DNA of 64,000 nucleotides, taken from assembly GCF_018691265.1 (NCBI RefSeq), contig NW_024881321.1:22790198-22854197 (forward strand), written 5' to 3'. The notes under the pieces were generated by a model. It ran no database searches. It worked only from the letters and a program-made list of their open reading frames with translations, and was not told the origin of the DNA. The stretch is from Tyto alba (lineage: Eukaryota > Chordata > Aves > Strigiformes > Tytonidae). Shown piece by piece: positions 41,101 through 53,392 of this stretch (position 1 is the stretch's first letter; every line of letters starts with the position of its first letter). Both the position numbers and the translations under genes were made by a program.

Positions 41101-44100
41101 TTACATGTCTAGTTACCTATTTATAAAGATGTAACACCTTTCTCAAATGCAGAGACAGAAGTGATCCAACAATGTCAGAGGGAGTCTGTATTTTTATTGT
41201 AAGTCAGCAAACAGATCCATACCTAGGTCATACATATGGGAAAGCACAAACATTTCTGAGAGCTTGTTTCTTATATCATTTAAAGAAAATAATGTTGGAG
41301 GACAGACTCACAAATTAAAACCATACCATGTGTTTAAAAAAGACAAGGAAAATAAAAAAACCCTATGTACATTCCCCTTATTGCATCACATCTCTTTTGT
41401 TTTGTTGTGAATAATTTCATATGACAGTGAAAAGGAAAATGATCATAAAAAGCTTTCAAGTTATTATTCAGAAAACAAAGCAAACATCACTGGCAAAAAC
41501 ACACATTGTGATGATTACTCACTGCATTTTGCAACACCAGCTGAGTATAAAAGATTATTATACAGTAGCTGTTTTTTGAGATTTATTTTTATAAAGTTCT
41601 AAAGATAAAAAAGCCTTTGGAAACTTGTAATTGCTTTAACAAGCAAGTATTTTATATTTTAATATATAGAGAGGAAAAGAAAAAGTTATTTTTTATCTTT
41701 GTATATTCATTATGACCAAAGAAACTTGTTTTGGGTTTCTGACTTGGAACTATTTTTCCTTTTTTACTTTTAATTCTTTAAAAAAAATCCCTTAATGTTT
41801 CTTAAACTGAGAATACAAATTCAATTTTTATTTCATTTTCCTATAGCATATGTGCTGTCAAGAAGCAGAAGTAGCTTGTACATTACCAGAGTCCAGTTTG
41901 TTATACAGAAAATTAAGTTACTACATTGTTTCTACCCTTCTGATAATTTACTATTCTTGCCTTGGTAAAAAGCAAGCATATGAGCACATTGAGTAGCTAA
42001 GATGATCTGTTTTGACTTATCTATTGAGAAACAGTAACGATTAAATAGTGTTTGATTATTGTAAGCTTGGAGATATTAGGTTACTGTAAGGATTATTTTA
42101 TCAATTATTATTCTGAAATAGTTTTAAATTGACAAACTGTTGAAGACTCTATAGATTGTTTTCTTTTTTACATGCACATATATGCTCAAATGAAGTTAGA
42201 TGAAAGCTGAAGTTGAAATTAGTAGTAGCCTAAGGGCATTGCAGTAATTACTAGGCCATTTAAAATACATCAGTATCATGTCTAATATAATAAAAGTAGA
42301 GTCATAGCTGTAGCACAATTAAGAATGAGAGACTATGCAAAATGTTATCAGATTCTGTTAGCTGAAATCAGAGCTACAATAAATGCATATCTGCGTGATT
42401 ATGGCCACTGTTTCTTACCAGAAAATAACCTGCAAAAAGAGATCCTTTGATATTTTTGGCTATATCACTTTTTGCTTATTTTTTTTTTTTTTTTAGTTTT
42501 GTTTTGTTTTTCCTAAAGAGGTGAATTTACTGAAATACAGCAGTACAACCTCCTTTTTAAAACACCATAATGAGTTACAGGGAAGCAAGTAAAAATCAAG
42601 ATGTTAGGTTATGCGGGAATAAAAGTTTTTATCTGTTAGACTGCATCATAGAAATGGGCCTAATTTTTCATACTAGAATTATTAAGAATTTTCAAATTAA
42701 AGGGATTTTTTCATCTTTCTCTGCAGTAATAAGAACTGCTGACAGAAAAAGTTAGGCAAACTTCAAAATGGAATGAGTAATGAATGAGTACATCAAGGTT
42801 TTGGCACTTAGGTCCTTCTGAGATTGTGAATTAATGTCCAAGTATTAGGATATTTTCAGGGACAGATAAATGGAGATGAAAAGTCCGCCTCTGTGGTCAG
42901 GGACAGGATGTAAGAGCCTAAACCAGCTCCATACAGGGTTCCTTCCACAAGGTGAGAGTAATACTGATGGCCGAAAACAAGGCTGGGGCAGCAAAAATGC
43001 CAGTCTGAAGGATACAGGTGTTCTTTAGGCAGGCGTAGGGGGTGAGATACACCCTGATAAGCAGAGCATCATCCTGTCAAAAGCAAACAAATAGATTTGC
43101 CTCAGAATTAAGTAAGAGGGTACACTGTTATTCAGTCTTGCAGTCCAATCCTCTGTGTCCTGGACAGCTGAGTGAATCTAGGTGGCTGTTTCCAGGCTTT
43201 GGTTGCATGACAGTACATGTGGCAGCATTGTCAAGCCTCTTTTACGTTATGTCTATTTTGGTCTTCTGAGATTTAAATGCCCCAAGCCACAGAATATTTT
43301 AGGTTCTTATCTTGATATTTTTATGGCTTGGAATGTTCTGGTTTTGTCATTTTTGTTTTTGTTTTTCTTTTTAATATGGAAAAACATTATTGTATCAAAA
43401 TAAAACTGCCTTTGCAACAAGCATGTAAAGAGCTCTGAAAGGTATTAACATAGAAGTAAAACATTTTCTTCCACTCAATTATTACACAAGGGACACATTT
43501 AGTTCAGAATGTTCAACAGCTCCAAAGAGGAAAGACATCTGGGTTCAATTCATAGAAGCCTAGGGCAACTAAAAAACCCTTCTAAAGCCACATTGAAGCA
43601 GGAGGAGGTGATTGTTTCTAAGACAACAAAAGAAATTCATCCATTATAGAGAGACTTAACAAAAAGACACAGCTATTTAAAAAATGAAGTAATTAAGAAA
43701 TATTCAAGGCAGGGAAAAGGAATGAAGGGAAAGACTCTGGTAGATTGCTTTTGTGAGAGTGGTGTAGATGTCACCGATCCTCTTTATTGTGTTTCTGGAG
43801 AGAGACAGTTGTATTGTAGTAAAGATTAGCCTTATGAAAATGCCTGAAAATTACAAAATGTTTTAAATACACAATATTTTTAAACCTTACCAACTGTCCA
43901 GACATATCACTTGAGTATCAATGTAATACCTTCACTTGGTACACAACCATACATTAGTCTAGTATTCTCTTTCTAGTACTGATCTCTGTGAATACACCAT
44001 CATATTCCTGATTATTCAATGGATAATTTTTGTTAGACCATTTCTATCAGTGGTCAACATTTTTGTGGTATCAGCAGAAAAAAAAAAATCTTTCATTGTG

Positions 44101-45025
44101 TCTTAATTCATGTAAACGTAGCTTTTTTTCTTGCTTGATATAAACCTTAATATTAAAAAAAATATATAGAGAGAGCCATTTGGTTAAGTAGTATCTTGTG
44201 GCATACTATCTATAGGTTAACTTTACTACACAGCCATTATTTTTCTTTTATTTTTATAAGTTTTTAATGTTACACAGTATTTTTTATGACAAAGAATTTA
44301 AGAGCACAAACCAGATCTCCTGCATATAATTAATTATTATTTTTCCCTACTTTATTTATTTAGTCATTTGGTTTCCAATCTAATACTGCCCTTCAAATTA
44401 TTTTTTTTTGTAATAATTTATCCTTCAAGTTAACATTAATTCAGGAAAAAAATAATCCTTTTTATAAAAAATTACAATCTGCTATTTGTCTGTTTAGACT
44501 AACTGCCAAATACACTAACAAAATAAAATGTACTTAAGAAAATTTCTGTGATTTACTGATAGAGGCTTTCTCCTGATGGGAAGCATTTACTGAAATACAG
44601 AACACATACAAGAGAAACTAGGTAGAATCCACTCCATCTCCTGCATAATGTGTCTCCATGTGCTCAAGCAATAAAGGACAGTAGGGTGAATTTCAGAGAA
44701 ACACTACAGAGGGTACATGAATGCCTTAATAGAAAGCATGGAAGAAGGAAGAACAGAAAATTTCAGTGTTAAGTTCACCAAAGGAATGAGTTAGAGCTTG
44801 CACATAGTGTCCTATTTTGCACTGGAGTGAAATACTTGAAAATTAGGAGGTTGTAATTTACAGTTATTCTCTGTCTGTGATTTACTGTGTCCAAGTCGAG
44901 TGAAGAATGTGCCAATATAACACTTCTAAACCATGTTACTGAGTCTGTCAGGCACTAAAATTGAATTATCTAGTACAAAACAGATGTTCTAACTCCTGAA
45001 GTGTTTACTATTTACTTTCATAAAC

Positions 45026-45028
<3 letters not shown>

Positions 45029-45060
<32 letters not shown>
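45029..45060. repeat. A32 homopolymer
   Basis: Uninterrupted run of 32 A. There is no upstream gene-like body that would make it a processed-pseudogene tail. Confidence 0.97.
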
Positions 45061-45063
<3 letters not shown>

Positions 45064-46590
45064 GACAAAGTATCTTAAATCTAAAATAAGAGGAAGGCAA
45101 AAGCATTCAGAAAAAAATGTTGTAAATGTGAGCAAATTGAGCAAAAGAGAATAAGAAGCATTAAAAAGCCCAACTAAAAGAAATACTAAAAAGTATTGAT
45201 TAAAATTTGACAAAGTAGAATATCTGTTAGCTTTTTATTGTTCTATTTATAAAAAACATAAGCCTACAAAGCACACAGGAATATTTCTCTCACTGGGAAT
45301 TCTATATGCAGTGTGAGATTAGGTCAAATTCAAAATATCTAAAAGATATAATGACATAGTTCTAAACCCATATTCCCAAAATTAGAGTTTTGGTTTGATT
45401 ATAAAGTTTATAAAAATCTTCAGACTTTGCAAAATTAGTTTTTAAAAAATGCTTAGAATGAAGGGAGTTTCAGTTCAGAATACTTTTGATGCTGACTTAA
45501 GATACTGAGGATTGATGACTGCAGAATGTCTACTTGAAAAACATAGTACAAGAGCTTGATTTTGCTCATCCACCAAAGGAACATACAAATCACATGATGT
45601 TAAGGACAGCTGAGTCTGGTAGACTGAAAGACCCAACTGAGTCTTCCCTCCTGGCTCCCTAGAAGCAATGTTACTGCTTCTCTCTGTCCTTGGGTCAAGC
45701 CAGTAGCACAGCTGAACATGTATTCTCAATAGACACGTGGACACAATCACAATACAAACACTCCCATGCAATTAGTCTACATGCAAACTAGACCTTTTCT
45801 CCTTTTTTCCATGCTTATTTGTCCCTGACCCACTTTGAGCCATCCCTTTCTCTGCCTTTAACAACCTCTCTCAAAAAAAAAAAAAAAACAAACCTCTATT
45901 TTTTCCCAGTTACTCTTGGGGAAACCATTAATGTTTCCTAGAATATCTCAAATTTACATCACTGATGGTGTTACCAAGTCATTGCTGGTCAGGTAAGGTT
46001 CCCTTCCCCAAAAAGCCTCAATGTTCCCCTTAAAGATCAGCCATTTCTTGCATGCCTCCACCTGACCATCTGTGATCCAGCAATGTCTCACAGTACTATT
46101 TGTAACTTCTGCCAGATTCTTGACCTGTTATTTGTCATCATTCTTTTCTCATGTCACACCCAGAAATTTCTCATAATCTCTTCTGTTACTTACACCTCAG
46201 GGCAAGGTTTAGGCATCTGCTTGCAATCTCAGCAACAATAATGTTAAAATACTGTGGAAAAAACCACTACCTACTTACCTTTGTACAATAGGTCAATGTT
46301 TTGCATTGCTCCTCTCAATCAAGCAAGTTAGAGACCCAAATTGAACTCCCAAGGAAAATATCAGGGGACAGAAACTTAATTTTCATGTATATCAGGAAAG
46401 CACCTTAACTGAGAGGTTATTCTAGCTGAAAGTAGAGGAAAAGCTATTTGTTGTTCATCTCTGGGAGTTTTTATGCTCTCTAGCAAATTGCTTCAGGTCC
46501 ACCAGTTCAGACAGGGAACAAGAAAGGATATTACACTCTAACTTGTGGGGTTGAGAAATCTCAGTCTTTGATTTGGCATTTATTTAATTT

Positions 46591-46612
46591 GGGGGGGGGG
46601 GGGGGGGGGGGG
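46591..46612. repeat. G22 homopolymer
   Basis: Twenty-two consecutive G residues in AT-rich DNA, followed about 45 bp later by a C-rich stretch (46657-46690). It could form G-quadruplex DNA on the plus strand, or pair with the C-rich segment. Length is prone to assembly error. Confidence 0.96.
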
Positions 46613-48011
46613 AGAGCAAAATACAGAATTACAAATCAGAAATCAGATAATCTTTTTCCCCCCATACCCCTACACCCCCCCCTGCCCGCAGTCTGGTGTG
46701 TTTATATTTGAAAACCAAACATTTTGTTTCCTACATAGTTTAGTAGTCACTGGTATTGTGTTCCTCTTACATAGCTTTTATTACTCTAACCTTGAACTGT
46801 TTACTGCACAGTAAAGAACTTTTCACTGCTCAATGAAGCAACTTCAGAAGAGTAGGCAGGCAACTTCTTTACACTGATTCTCAAGTTACCTAATCGCTGA
46901 TTTAGTTACTAAATAATTTTTAAAAAATAAAGCTTCAAAGATTTAAATCCCCTTGGTCATGAAAAGCAATAATTTGCCTGAAAAATATTTCATCCGTTAG
47001 ATAGTAACAAAAAGGAAAACTAAGCCTGGCTGTGTATGAAATAAAACGAACCACACTGTATTCTGGGGAGACCAGTTGTTTAGTCAAATATCAGAAATGC
47101 TTTGACAATTGTTACAACAAAGAGTTTCTTGGACGGGACAAAAAGGTTGCAGAGCCCACTTAGGTTTATGCCAAGATGTCGATGACAATACACTTAGCTC
47201 CATCAAGAATCAGAGCATCACTTCTAAGTAACTCTAGGAATGTTTGAAAAGTGTTACATTAATAAAACTTGTAGGAATGGGCAGGAGCTGAATCAGGGAT
47301 TTAGGTCACAATGTAGACATAGCTATTTCTGTTCCACTTAAGCCTTACTTCAGACCGCTAAGACCTTATCTGGAACTTGTCATAAGGCTTGTTGTAAATG
47401 CTTGACCCTTTCTAATCTGCAAGTTTTCCTCTTTGAAATGAGCCACTGAATTTACTGAGATATAAATTTGAGATATAAATCCCAGATCTAAACTATTCTA
47501 CAAATAAATTTTGTAGATTTGTTTCAACTTTTGTTTCACTTGTGGCAAAAGTAATAATAAAGTTTAATAAATGAATTGTATAAAATAAACTATTCTTTGC
47601 CTGGAGGAATAAAAACAATAATAAAGGACTCAAAAAGACAGTGGCAAGCAACTTTTGACAGGTCCCTTCTAATTTTAGACTTAAAATACCAGAACAACAG
47701 CAATAAAACATTTTTTTTCCCTGCTTTTTTAGAGGGAAGTAGCAATAATATGCTCAGGAATTCTGAAATTAATAAAAAAGGCAATTAAATAAAAATGTGA
47801 CAATAATGACAAAACTAGCTACTTCAGTCTCATAGAAATATATAATCAAGATTGTATGAAATGTTCTAAGATGTTATACTAAAGTTCTTTCTTCTTACCC
47901 ACTAAAGAAAAGGGAAGAAAAGATAAATCTTAACAACTGGCATTGAAAATAATTAATTTTAGTAAATATTACCCTGTACCCTTTTATAGTTCGTTATTTA
48001 TTACTTAAAAC

Positions 48012-48252
48012 TTTTTTTTTTTTTTTTTTTTTTTATTTTTAATTCCTTCCCCCAAATGGAGGTTAGATTATGTTCATCCAAATTTAGCTAAGAGTTGTCT
48101 TCCGTAGCTGCTCTTTGACACTGTAACATATAAATATAAATTTAAGTTTAGTAGCATTGTTTTCAGCTTAACACCAATCACTTTTCAGCTGATTTTACCT
48201 ACCTTTAGCAGTTGTGAAATTAAATGATTAAAAAAAAAAAAAAAAAAAAAAA
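48012..48252. repeat. T23 and A23 runs facing each other, 195 bp apart
   Basis: T23 at 48012-48034 and A23 at 48230-48252 make an inverted pair of homopolymers around an AT-rich segment. The segment between them shows no known element. Confidence 0.93.
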
Positions 48253-49149
48253 TTGTTTCCAACTAAGATAATTTTCTGAACCAATGCGTTAAATACTAAG
48301 AGAGAGAAATGACTGGAGTATGCACAAAGGGACAGACAGGTGGTGTCAATTTACATTGACATCAAATACTCCATAAAGTCAATACACATGGTAAGTTTTT
48401 CAGTTAGACTTCCTTTATAGTGGATAGCTAGAACTAAATTTAGTCTGGAAGTTTGATACTAAAGTTTGATATTAAACTTTCAGAAAGCAGGACTTTTCAC
48501 AGCCATTTGGTAGAGATATGTGATCGTATTTCAGGTATTTTTAATGGACTTTCAGAGCACAGGGACTGCTATTCTAAAAATACCTAACTCCTTAGAAACA
48601 GAGGCTAGAAACAGATAAGGAACATGCAGAGCTAAGAATGAAGAACTGTTCTGAAGCACAGTGATCATTTTGCTGCATACTACCTTCCTAGGAACAGATC
48701 ATTTTTCAGCCACTGTTTTGCCCACTATCAGCAGGAAAATACCGTAGTTTCATCTTCAGAAGTCTGAGGAAAGTAAGTGATTTTAAGCTTGCCCATCAGA
48801 AAACACTTTTTTTGTCGAGTCATCCTTCTCCAGCTGTATTATACTGTCCCAAATGATATTCCATTAATATGAACAGTATAGTAATATATACTAATGTAAT
48901 TTAGAATAATAATTCTAGTATGTAAAACATTTGATCTACAATATGTGGCATAATTTTTTATCTTAATTATACAGGGATAACTCAGGACATCTTGGTTTTC
49001 AAATTTTCCCTTCTGTTGTAAAATTGAGTTTTATCTTTGCTTTCATAATTTAAAACATATTTTATTTTATAAATATATATAACATATTTTATTTTGACTG
49101 ATAAGAAGAACTTGTTAAACTTTTTATTATGGACATCAGATATTTAAGA

Positions 49150-49613
49150 CATTGTTACACTGGAGTGAATCCAGGGCAGAGCCACAAGTGTGGTCCAGGT
49201 CTGGAACGTTTGTCCTTTGAGGAGAGACTGAGGCACCAGAGCTTTTTCAGTCTGGAGAAGAGATTGATGTGGAGGACCTAACAGAAGCCCCCATAGCTAT
49301 GGGAAGGTCAGCAATGACACAGAACCAGGATCTTCACAGCAGTGAGTGACGAGGACAAGAGGAAATACACATGAGTTAAACAAGGGAAGTTCTGACAGAT
49401 TAACTTTTTTTTTCCTGTGTTGACAGTCAAATAAAGGGACAGATTGTCCAGGCAGTCTGTACTGTTTTGATCCTCACACATTTTCAAGAGCCAGCTGGAC
49501 ACTTCCTTGAGCATCCTTGTCTTACCTTAGACCTGACCCTACTTTGAGCAGAAAGTTGGACTAAAGCCTTCCCAAGGTCTTTCCCACCTGAATTATCTTA
49601 TGTGTCTATGACC
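49150..49613 (+). mobile_element. Old CR1 LINE fragment (~460 bp)
   Basis: Degenerate but ordered matches to the CR1 3' region: GGAGTGAATCCAGGGCAGAGCCAC, GGAACGTTTGTCCTTTGAGG, TCAGTCTGGAGAAGAGATTG, later GAGCCAGCTGGACACTTCC and CCCAAGGTCTTTCCCACCTG, closing at TCTATGACC. These correspond to the end of the reverse-transcriptase ORF and the 3' UTR. The copy is more diverged than 37961-38168, with an insertion-like A/T stretch in the middle (around 49400-49440), and its terminal octamers are nearly lost. Confidence 0.8.
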
Positions 49614-50404
49614 ATATGATTAACTTAATAGATATGTAAAACATAATTTTACGATTTCTTTCACCTTGTGTACAGAATGATCTGAAAGTAACAAGGGAAC
49701 TTTCCCGGGTAGGTAAATTTCTCCCCATGGGTGATGTCTTTTCTTTACCCTCTTATTATTTTTTCTTGATTCAAATATTAGTACTTCTTCTTTCAAAGTG
49801 ACAAGTAGCATTTATAATTATTTTATTATATATATTATATATTTTTATCTATTGAAAATATAAACAAAATTAAATATATAAATATAAAAATAATTAGTAA
49901 ATATCTTTAATTTCAATTAAAATCTCTGTACAGTCTTTTTTTAATTCCCCTTTCACTTTTTGCTCTAATACATGTTCAGTGATGACCCACTTCTGAGTTT
50001 ATGCTCCTACTTTCTGTGTTGTTCAAAATAAAAAAAAAAATAACCAGCATTATATTTTAAATAGTATTGGTTCTTCTGAAGCCTGAAGCTCTGCAGAAAA
50101 TATACCACTGGGAAATGGGTGTCCTTAGTACTCAGTGTTTCATAAAGTCAAAGCAAAGAGGTCACCCTTGCTCCAAAGTATTTCTTTCTAAATACAGCAC
50201 ATCAGGCAATAGTAACATACAGATAGAAAAAGGTGATTTATAGAGAAATTGCACTGTTTGGTTTCACCAGCAGTGACCTTTTAGGTAGGCATGTTTGAAC
50301 TTACCTATTTGTAGTTTTTTCAGGGAATCTGAGGTATACGTCTCTTAGGGAAGAGTATGAGTTGGTTTGGATTCTCTGATTTTTTTTTTTTTTTTTTTTT
50401 TCAG

Positions 50405-50625
50405 AAAATATGTTTAAATGGAATTTCCTGTAATTCAGTTCATGCCCATAGCCTCTTGTCCTGTTACTGGATACCTCTGAGAACAGCCTATTTCTGTCTT
50501 CTTTATACCCTCCTGTCAGGTATTTATAGGTATTGCTAAGGTCCCCCTGAGCCTTGTCTCCTCTAGAATGAACAGATCCCTGAAGGGCTTCTCATGCACA
50601 GCTGCTACATTCCATGTAAGTGGCA
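50405..50625 (-). mobile_element. CR1 LINE fragment (~220 bp), minus strand
   Basis: In plus-strand reading: GAATTTCCTGTAATTCAGTT, GCCTCTTGTCCTGTTACTGG, CCTCCTGTCAGGTATTTATAG, CTAAGGTCCCCCTGAGCC, CTCCTCTAGAATGAACAG. These are the reverse complement of the CR1 segment just upstream of its 3' UTR. The 3' terminus is missing. The adjacent T22 (50380-50401) abuts the fragment's left edge. Confidence 0.82.
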
Positions 50626-50810
50626 GTTCACAACTCAGGCTCATCTATGTGTCATGTGCAATACACAGACATGACATAAGAAATCTTCAGTAGCATCTGT
50701 GAAACTATATAATTTCTAAACTGAACATGGTGCCATTACACTTGAGTTACAGGCAGAATACTACTCATGGATTTATCAAGGGTGAAGGTTATTTTAAACT
50801 ATTGGATTTG

Positions 50811-51770
50811 TGTGGTAAGGTTTTGGTAATAGGGGAAGCTGTAGTAGTAGCTTCTGTGAGAAGACATCAGGAGCTGCCCCCATGTCAGACAGAGCCAGTT
50901 TCAGCTGGCTCCAACACAGACCCACTGCTGGCCAAACCTGAACCAGCCAGTGACGTTGATGGTATCTCTGTAATAACATGATTAAGAAAGGGTAAAAAAT
51001 GATGTGTGCTAGCTATGAGAGAGAGGACCGAGAAAAATGTAAGAAACAGCCCTACAGACACCAAAGAGGTTTTCCAGGAGAAGACCATGGTGAAGCAGGT
51101 CATCCCAGTGCTGCCTATGATGGACCACAGTGGAGCAGATGACAACCCTGCTGCCCAGGAAAGACCCCACACCAGAACAAGTGGATATGCCCTGAAGGGA
51201 ACTACAGCCCATGGAGAGCCTGCACTGGAACAGGCTCCCGGCAGGAACTGAGGCCTATGGGGGACCCATGCTGGAGCAGTCTGTTCCTGAGGGACTGTAG
51301 TCCATTGAGAGGACCTATGTTGGAACAGTTCTTGAAGTGAAGTCCTATGGGAAGGACCCCCTGTTGGAGCAGGGGATGAGCATGAGGAGGAAGGAGAGAC
51401 AGAAACAAAGAATTATGAACTGGCCACAATCCCTATCCCTCATTCTACTGTTCTTCTTGGGAGATAGGGGCGAGGTAGAAGAATTGGGAATAAAGTTGAG
51501 CCTGGGAGAAAGGGGGAGATGGGATGAAAGTGGTTTTAGTTTTGTTTTTATTTCTCACTATCTTAATCTGTTATTAGTTGTCAATAAATTGAATTAATTT
51601 CCCCAAGATGAGTCTATTTTGCCCATGATGGTGATTGGTGAGTGATCTCTCTGCCCTTATTTCAACCAAGGAGATCTTCCATTGTATTTCTCCCTCTGTC
51701 CTGTTGAGAAGGGAGAGTGATAGAGCAGCTTGGTAAGCACCTGATGGCCATCCAAGGTCAACCCACCACA
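50811..51770 (+). mobile_element. Solo ERV LTR, ~960 bp, with internal 35-bp repeats
   Basis: Starts TGTGGTAAGG and ends GGTCAACCCACCACA, matching the layout of a very common avian LTR whose ends are inverted TGGTGGGTTGACC-like repeats. The middle (51060-51380) is a run of degenerate ~35-bp units with the theme CCCATGGGGGACCCATGCTGG then AGCAG. AATAAA is at 51583-51588, followed by the CCCCAAGATGAGTCTATTTTG block and a CT-rich U5. It shares this architecture with 7619-8688 and 61523-62605 but is a separate family. No target-site duplication was found. Open frames through the 35-bp units are incidental. Confidence 0.88.
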
Positions 51771-53205
51771 CAAACCTACTAAGATTCCAACTTACAAGAA
51801 AGTCTAAGATTTCATTTTGGACAGAAGTAAATTGATCTAGAGAAAAGACATACACTGCTGAGAGAGTAACGTGTATAGCTCTGTTCATATAATATTGAAG
51901 AAGAAGAAAACAAGAGCAAGAAGGAAAGAATCCTGAGAAACCCCAGACAAAAGCAGAAATAAGTGACTAAGTTTTTCTAAAGAGAATGTGATATTTGATG
52001 TGATTAATAGCCAGAGTGAATTGTATATTCAAAATAAATTAATCCAAATAAAGACGATGTTGTAGACAAACATCTGTGTGCTGGATTTCTGAGGCCCATT
52101 TGAGAATTTTATAGCCTACCAAAATTAAATTTAGTGTCTAATAACATCAAGGTCCAGGACAAATAGAAACCTTCTCCACCAGTTTTTCTTTGACATTTAT
52201 AGACTAGTAAATAGAGAGGCTGTGTCTCAAGGAAAACAAATATTTTCCCAAGAACTTTTTCGCAAGAAGTAATGTTTTTAACTGAACAAAAAGATACTTG
52301 AAGGTCCAAAGCTGATTTAAATATTACCTTTATCTCAAAATATATATATTTTTTAAAATCCTTTTTTTTTTCCACTTCAAATGGAACAGAAATAGAAATT
52401 TCCTATGTACACATTTAATCTACTTAAAATAATAACACTCAAAATTGTACTTTGTGTGTGAGACTTCCAACACAGGTCTTTACTTAAGCATAATTCTTCA
52501 CTATCTGTGATCCAAGTCTTGTAAAAATAATGAGTAGTTTTTTTTACAATTGTCTACACTGAAGTTTCAGTCCTAACAATTTCTCCATCTTTAAATTCAT
52601 AGCATCTTATGTCTTCAGTAATGTTTGCAAAATTAAATAAAATAGAGAAAATTATTACAGAGAAAATTCTACAAATATTTAGTGTAAGTTTAAATTAATT
52701 TATCTCTTTTCATGAATTCTTCAGTTACATTGTTTAGAGGAACAACTATTCACAATGAGCACATTTCTCAGTATCTGCATTAGGTATGTCTGTGTACTTA
52801 TGCAGAAAGACCTCACTCTATATGGTTTGTAGTAGCAGCAACAGCTAAGCTATAATTACAGTCAAAATATAACTCCAATTAAAACTATTTTTAAAAATCC
52901 TTTTTATTTAATATCCCTTTATTCCAGAATTTTGCACTAGTTTTTCATTGTGAGATTACTGTTGTTCATTTTATCTATGAAGTTATTTAATTGAATTTAC
53001 AATATGCTATCTTTTTTTAAACAACCTCACAACTTTTCCTTGACTTTTTTTTCAAAAGAACTGGGAATTTTGCTAGATGGCTTTTCATTTAGATAAGAAA
53101 GATATGTAGACGCTAATATTCACATCTCAACAGACAGTAGAAATGGTGCCAGTGAAATCAGATGGGTTAATTATAAACTTAAATATGTAAATAGATGGAA
53201 ATATA
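51771..53205. other. Unique AT-rich DNA, no gene seen
   Basis: AT-rich sequence with short T and A/T runs (for example around 52340-52375) and nothing that I recognise as a gene or element. Confidence 0.6.
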
Positions 53206-53338
53206 AGAGCATGAGATTCTTAATCTCAGGTTTGTGGGTTCGTGCCCCATGTTGGGCACCAACTCTTAATCTCAGGGTCATGGATTCGTGCCCCACACTG
53301 GGCGCCAGCCCAGCTAGCTCAGTCAGTAGAGCATGAGA
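53206..53338 (+). pseudogene. Rearranged tRNA-Lys(CTT) sequence: 3' part, 3' half, 5' half
   Basis: Three pieces of tRNA-Lys lie head to tail. A, 53206-53261: from the end of the D arm through anticodon arm, T arm and acceptor, ending in CCA (53259-53261). B, 53262-53307: CTCTTAA anticodon loop (CTT), TCTCAG, T arm with GATTCGTG, acceptor TGGGCG and CCA (53305-53307). C, 53308-53338: acceptor GCCCAGC, D arm with TAGCTCAGTCAGTAGAG, anticodon 5' stem ATGAGA. B followed by C is a complete tRNA in permuted order, opened at the anticodon loop. Eukaryotic tRNA genes do not encode CCA, so both CCA ends suggest origin from mature tRNA by reverse transcription. It cannot fold as a normal gene product; function is unlikely. 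Confidence 0.87.
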
Positions 53339-53392
53339 AGGGTGGGTGACTGGCTGCGGTGTTTGGCTGCCAACCAGGCTCAAACCATGACA
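53339..53392 (+). mobile_element. LTR 3' tail (54 bp) fused to the tRNA-Lys segment
   Basis: GGCTGCCAACCAGGCTCAAACC followed by ATGACA matches the end of the LTR at 1-229 almost exactly and the reverse complement of the start of 7619-8688. It follows the tRNA 5' half without a gap. Only the last ~50 bp of the LTR are present, so the junction lies inside U5. Confidence 0.75.

Larger units (their letters stand above)
38169..49149. other. Unique AT-rich DNA with many homopolymers; no gene supported
   Basis: A three-fold near repeat of TGGAATGACC lies at 40298-40338. Homopolymers: T15 near 42480, A32 at 45029-45060, A16 near 45873, G22 at 46591-46612 with a C-rich partner at 46657-46690, T23 at 48012-48034, A23 at 48230-48252. 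The block 42880-43080 is slightly GC-richer, without recognisable identity. No exon, RNA gene or element end was supported. Confidence 0.5.

Noticed and set aside
50727..51597. Several 60-95 codon frames on both strands
   Set aside because: Explained by the LTR at 50811-51770 and its tandem units.
53206..53338. Functional tRNA-Lys gene
   Set aside because: All parts of the tRNA are present but in the wrong order and with encoded CCA; no copy is contiguous from acceptor 5' strand to 3' strand.
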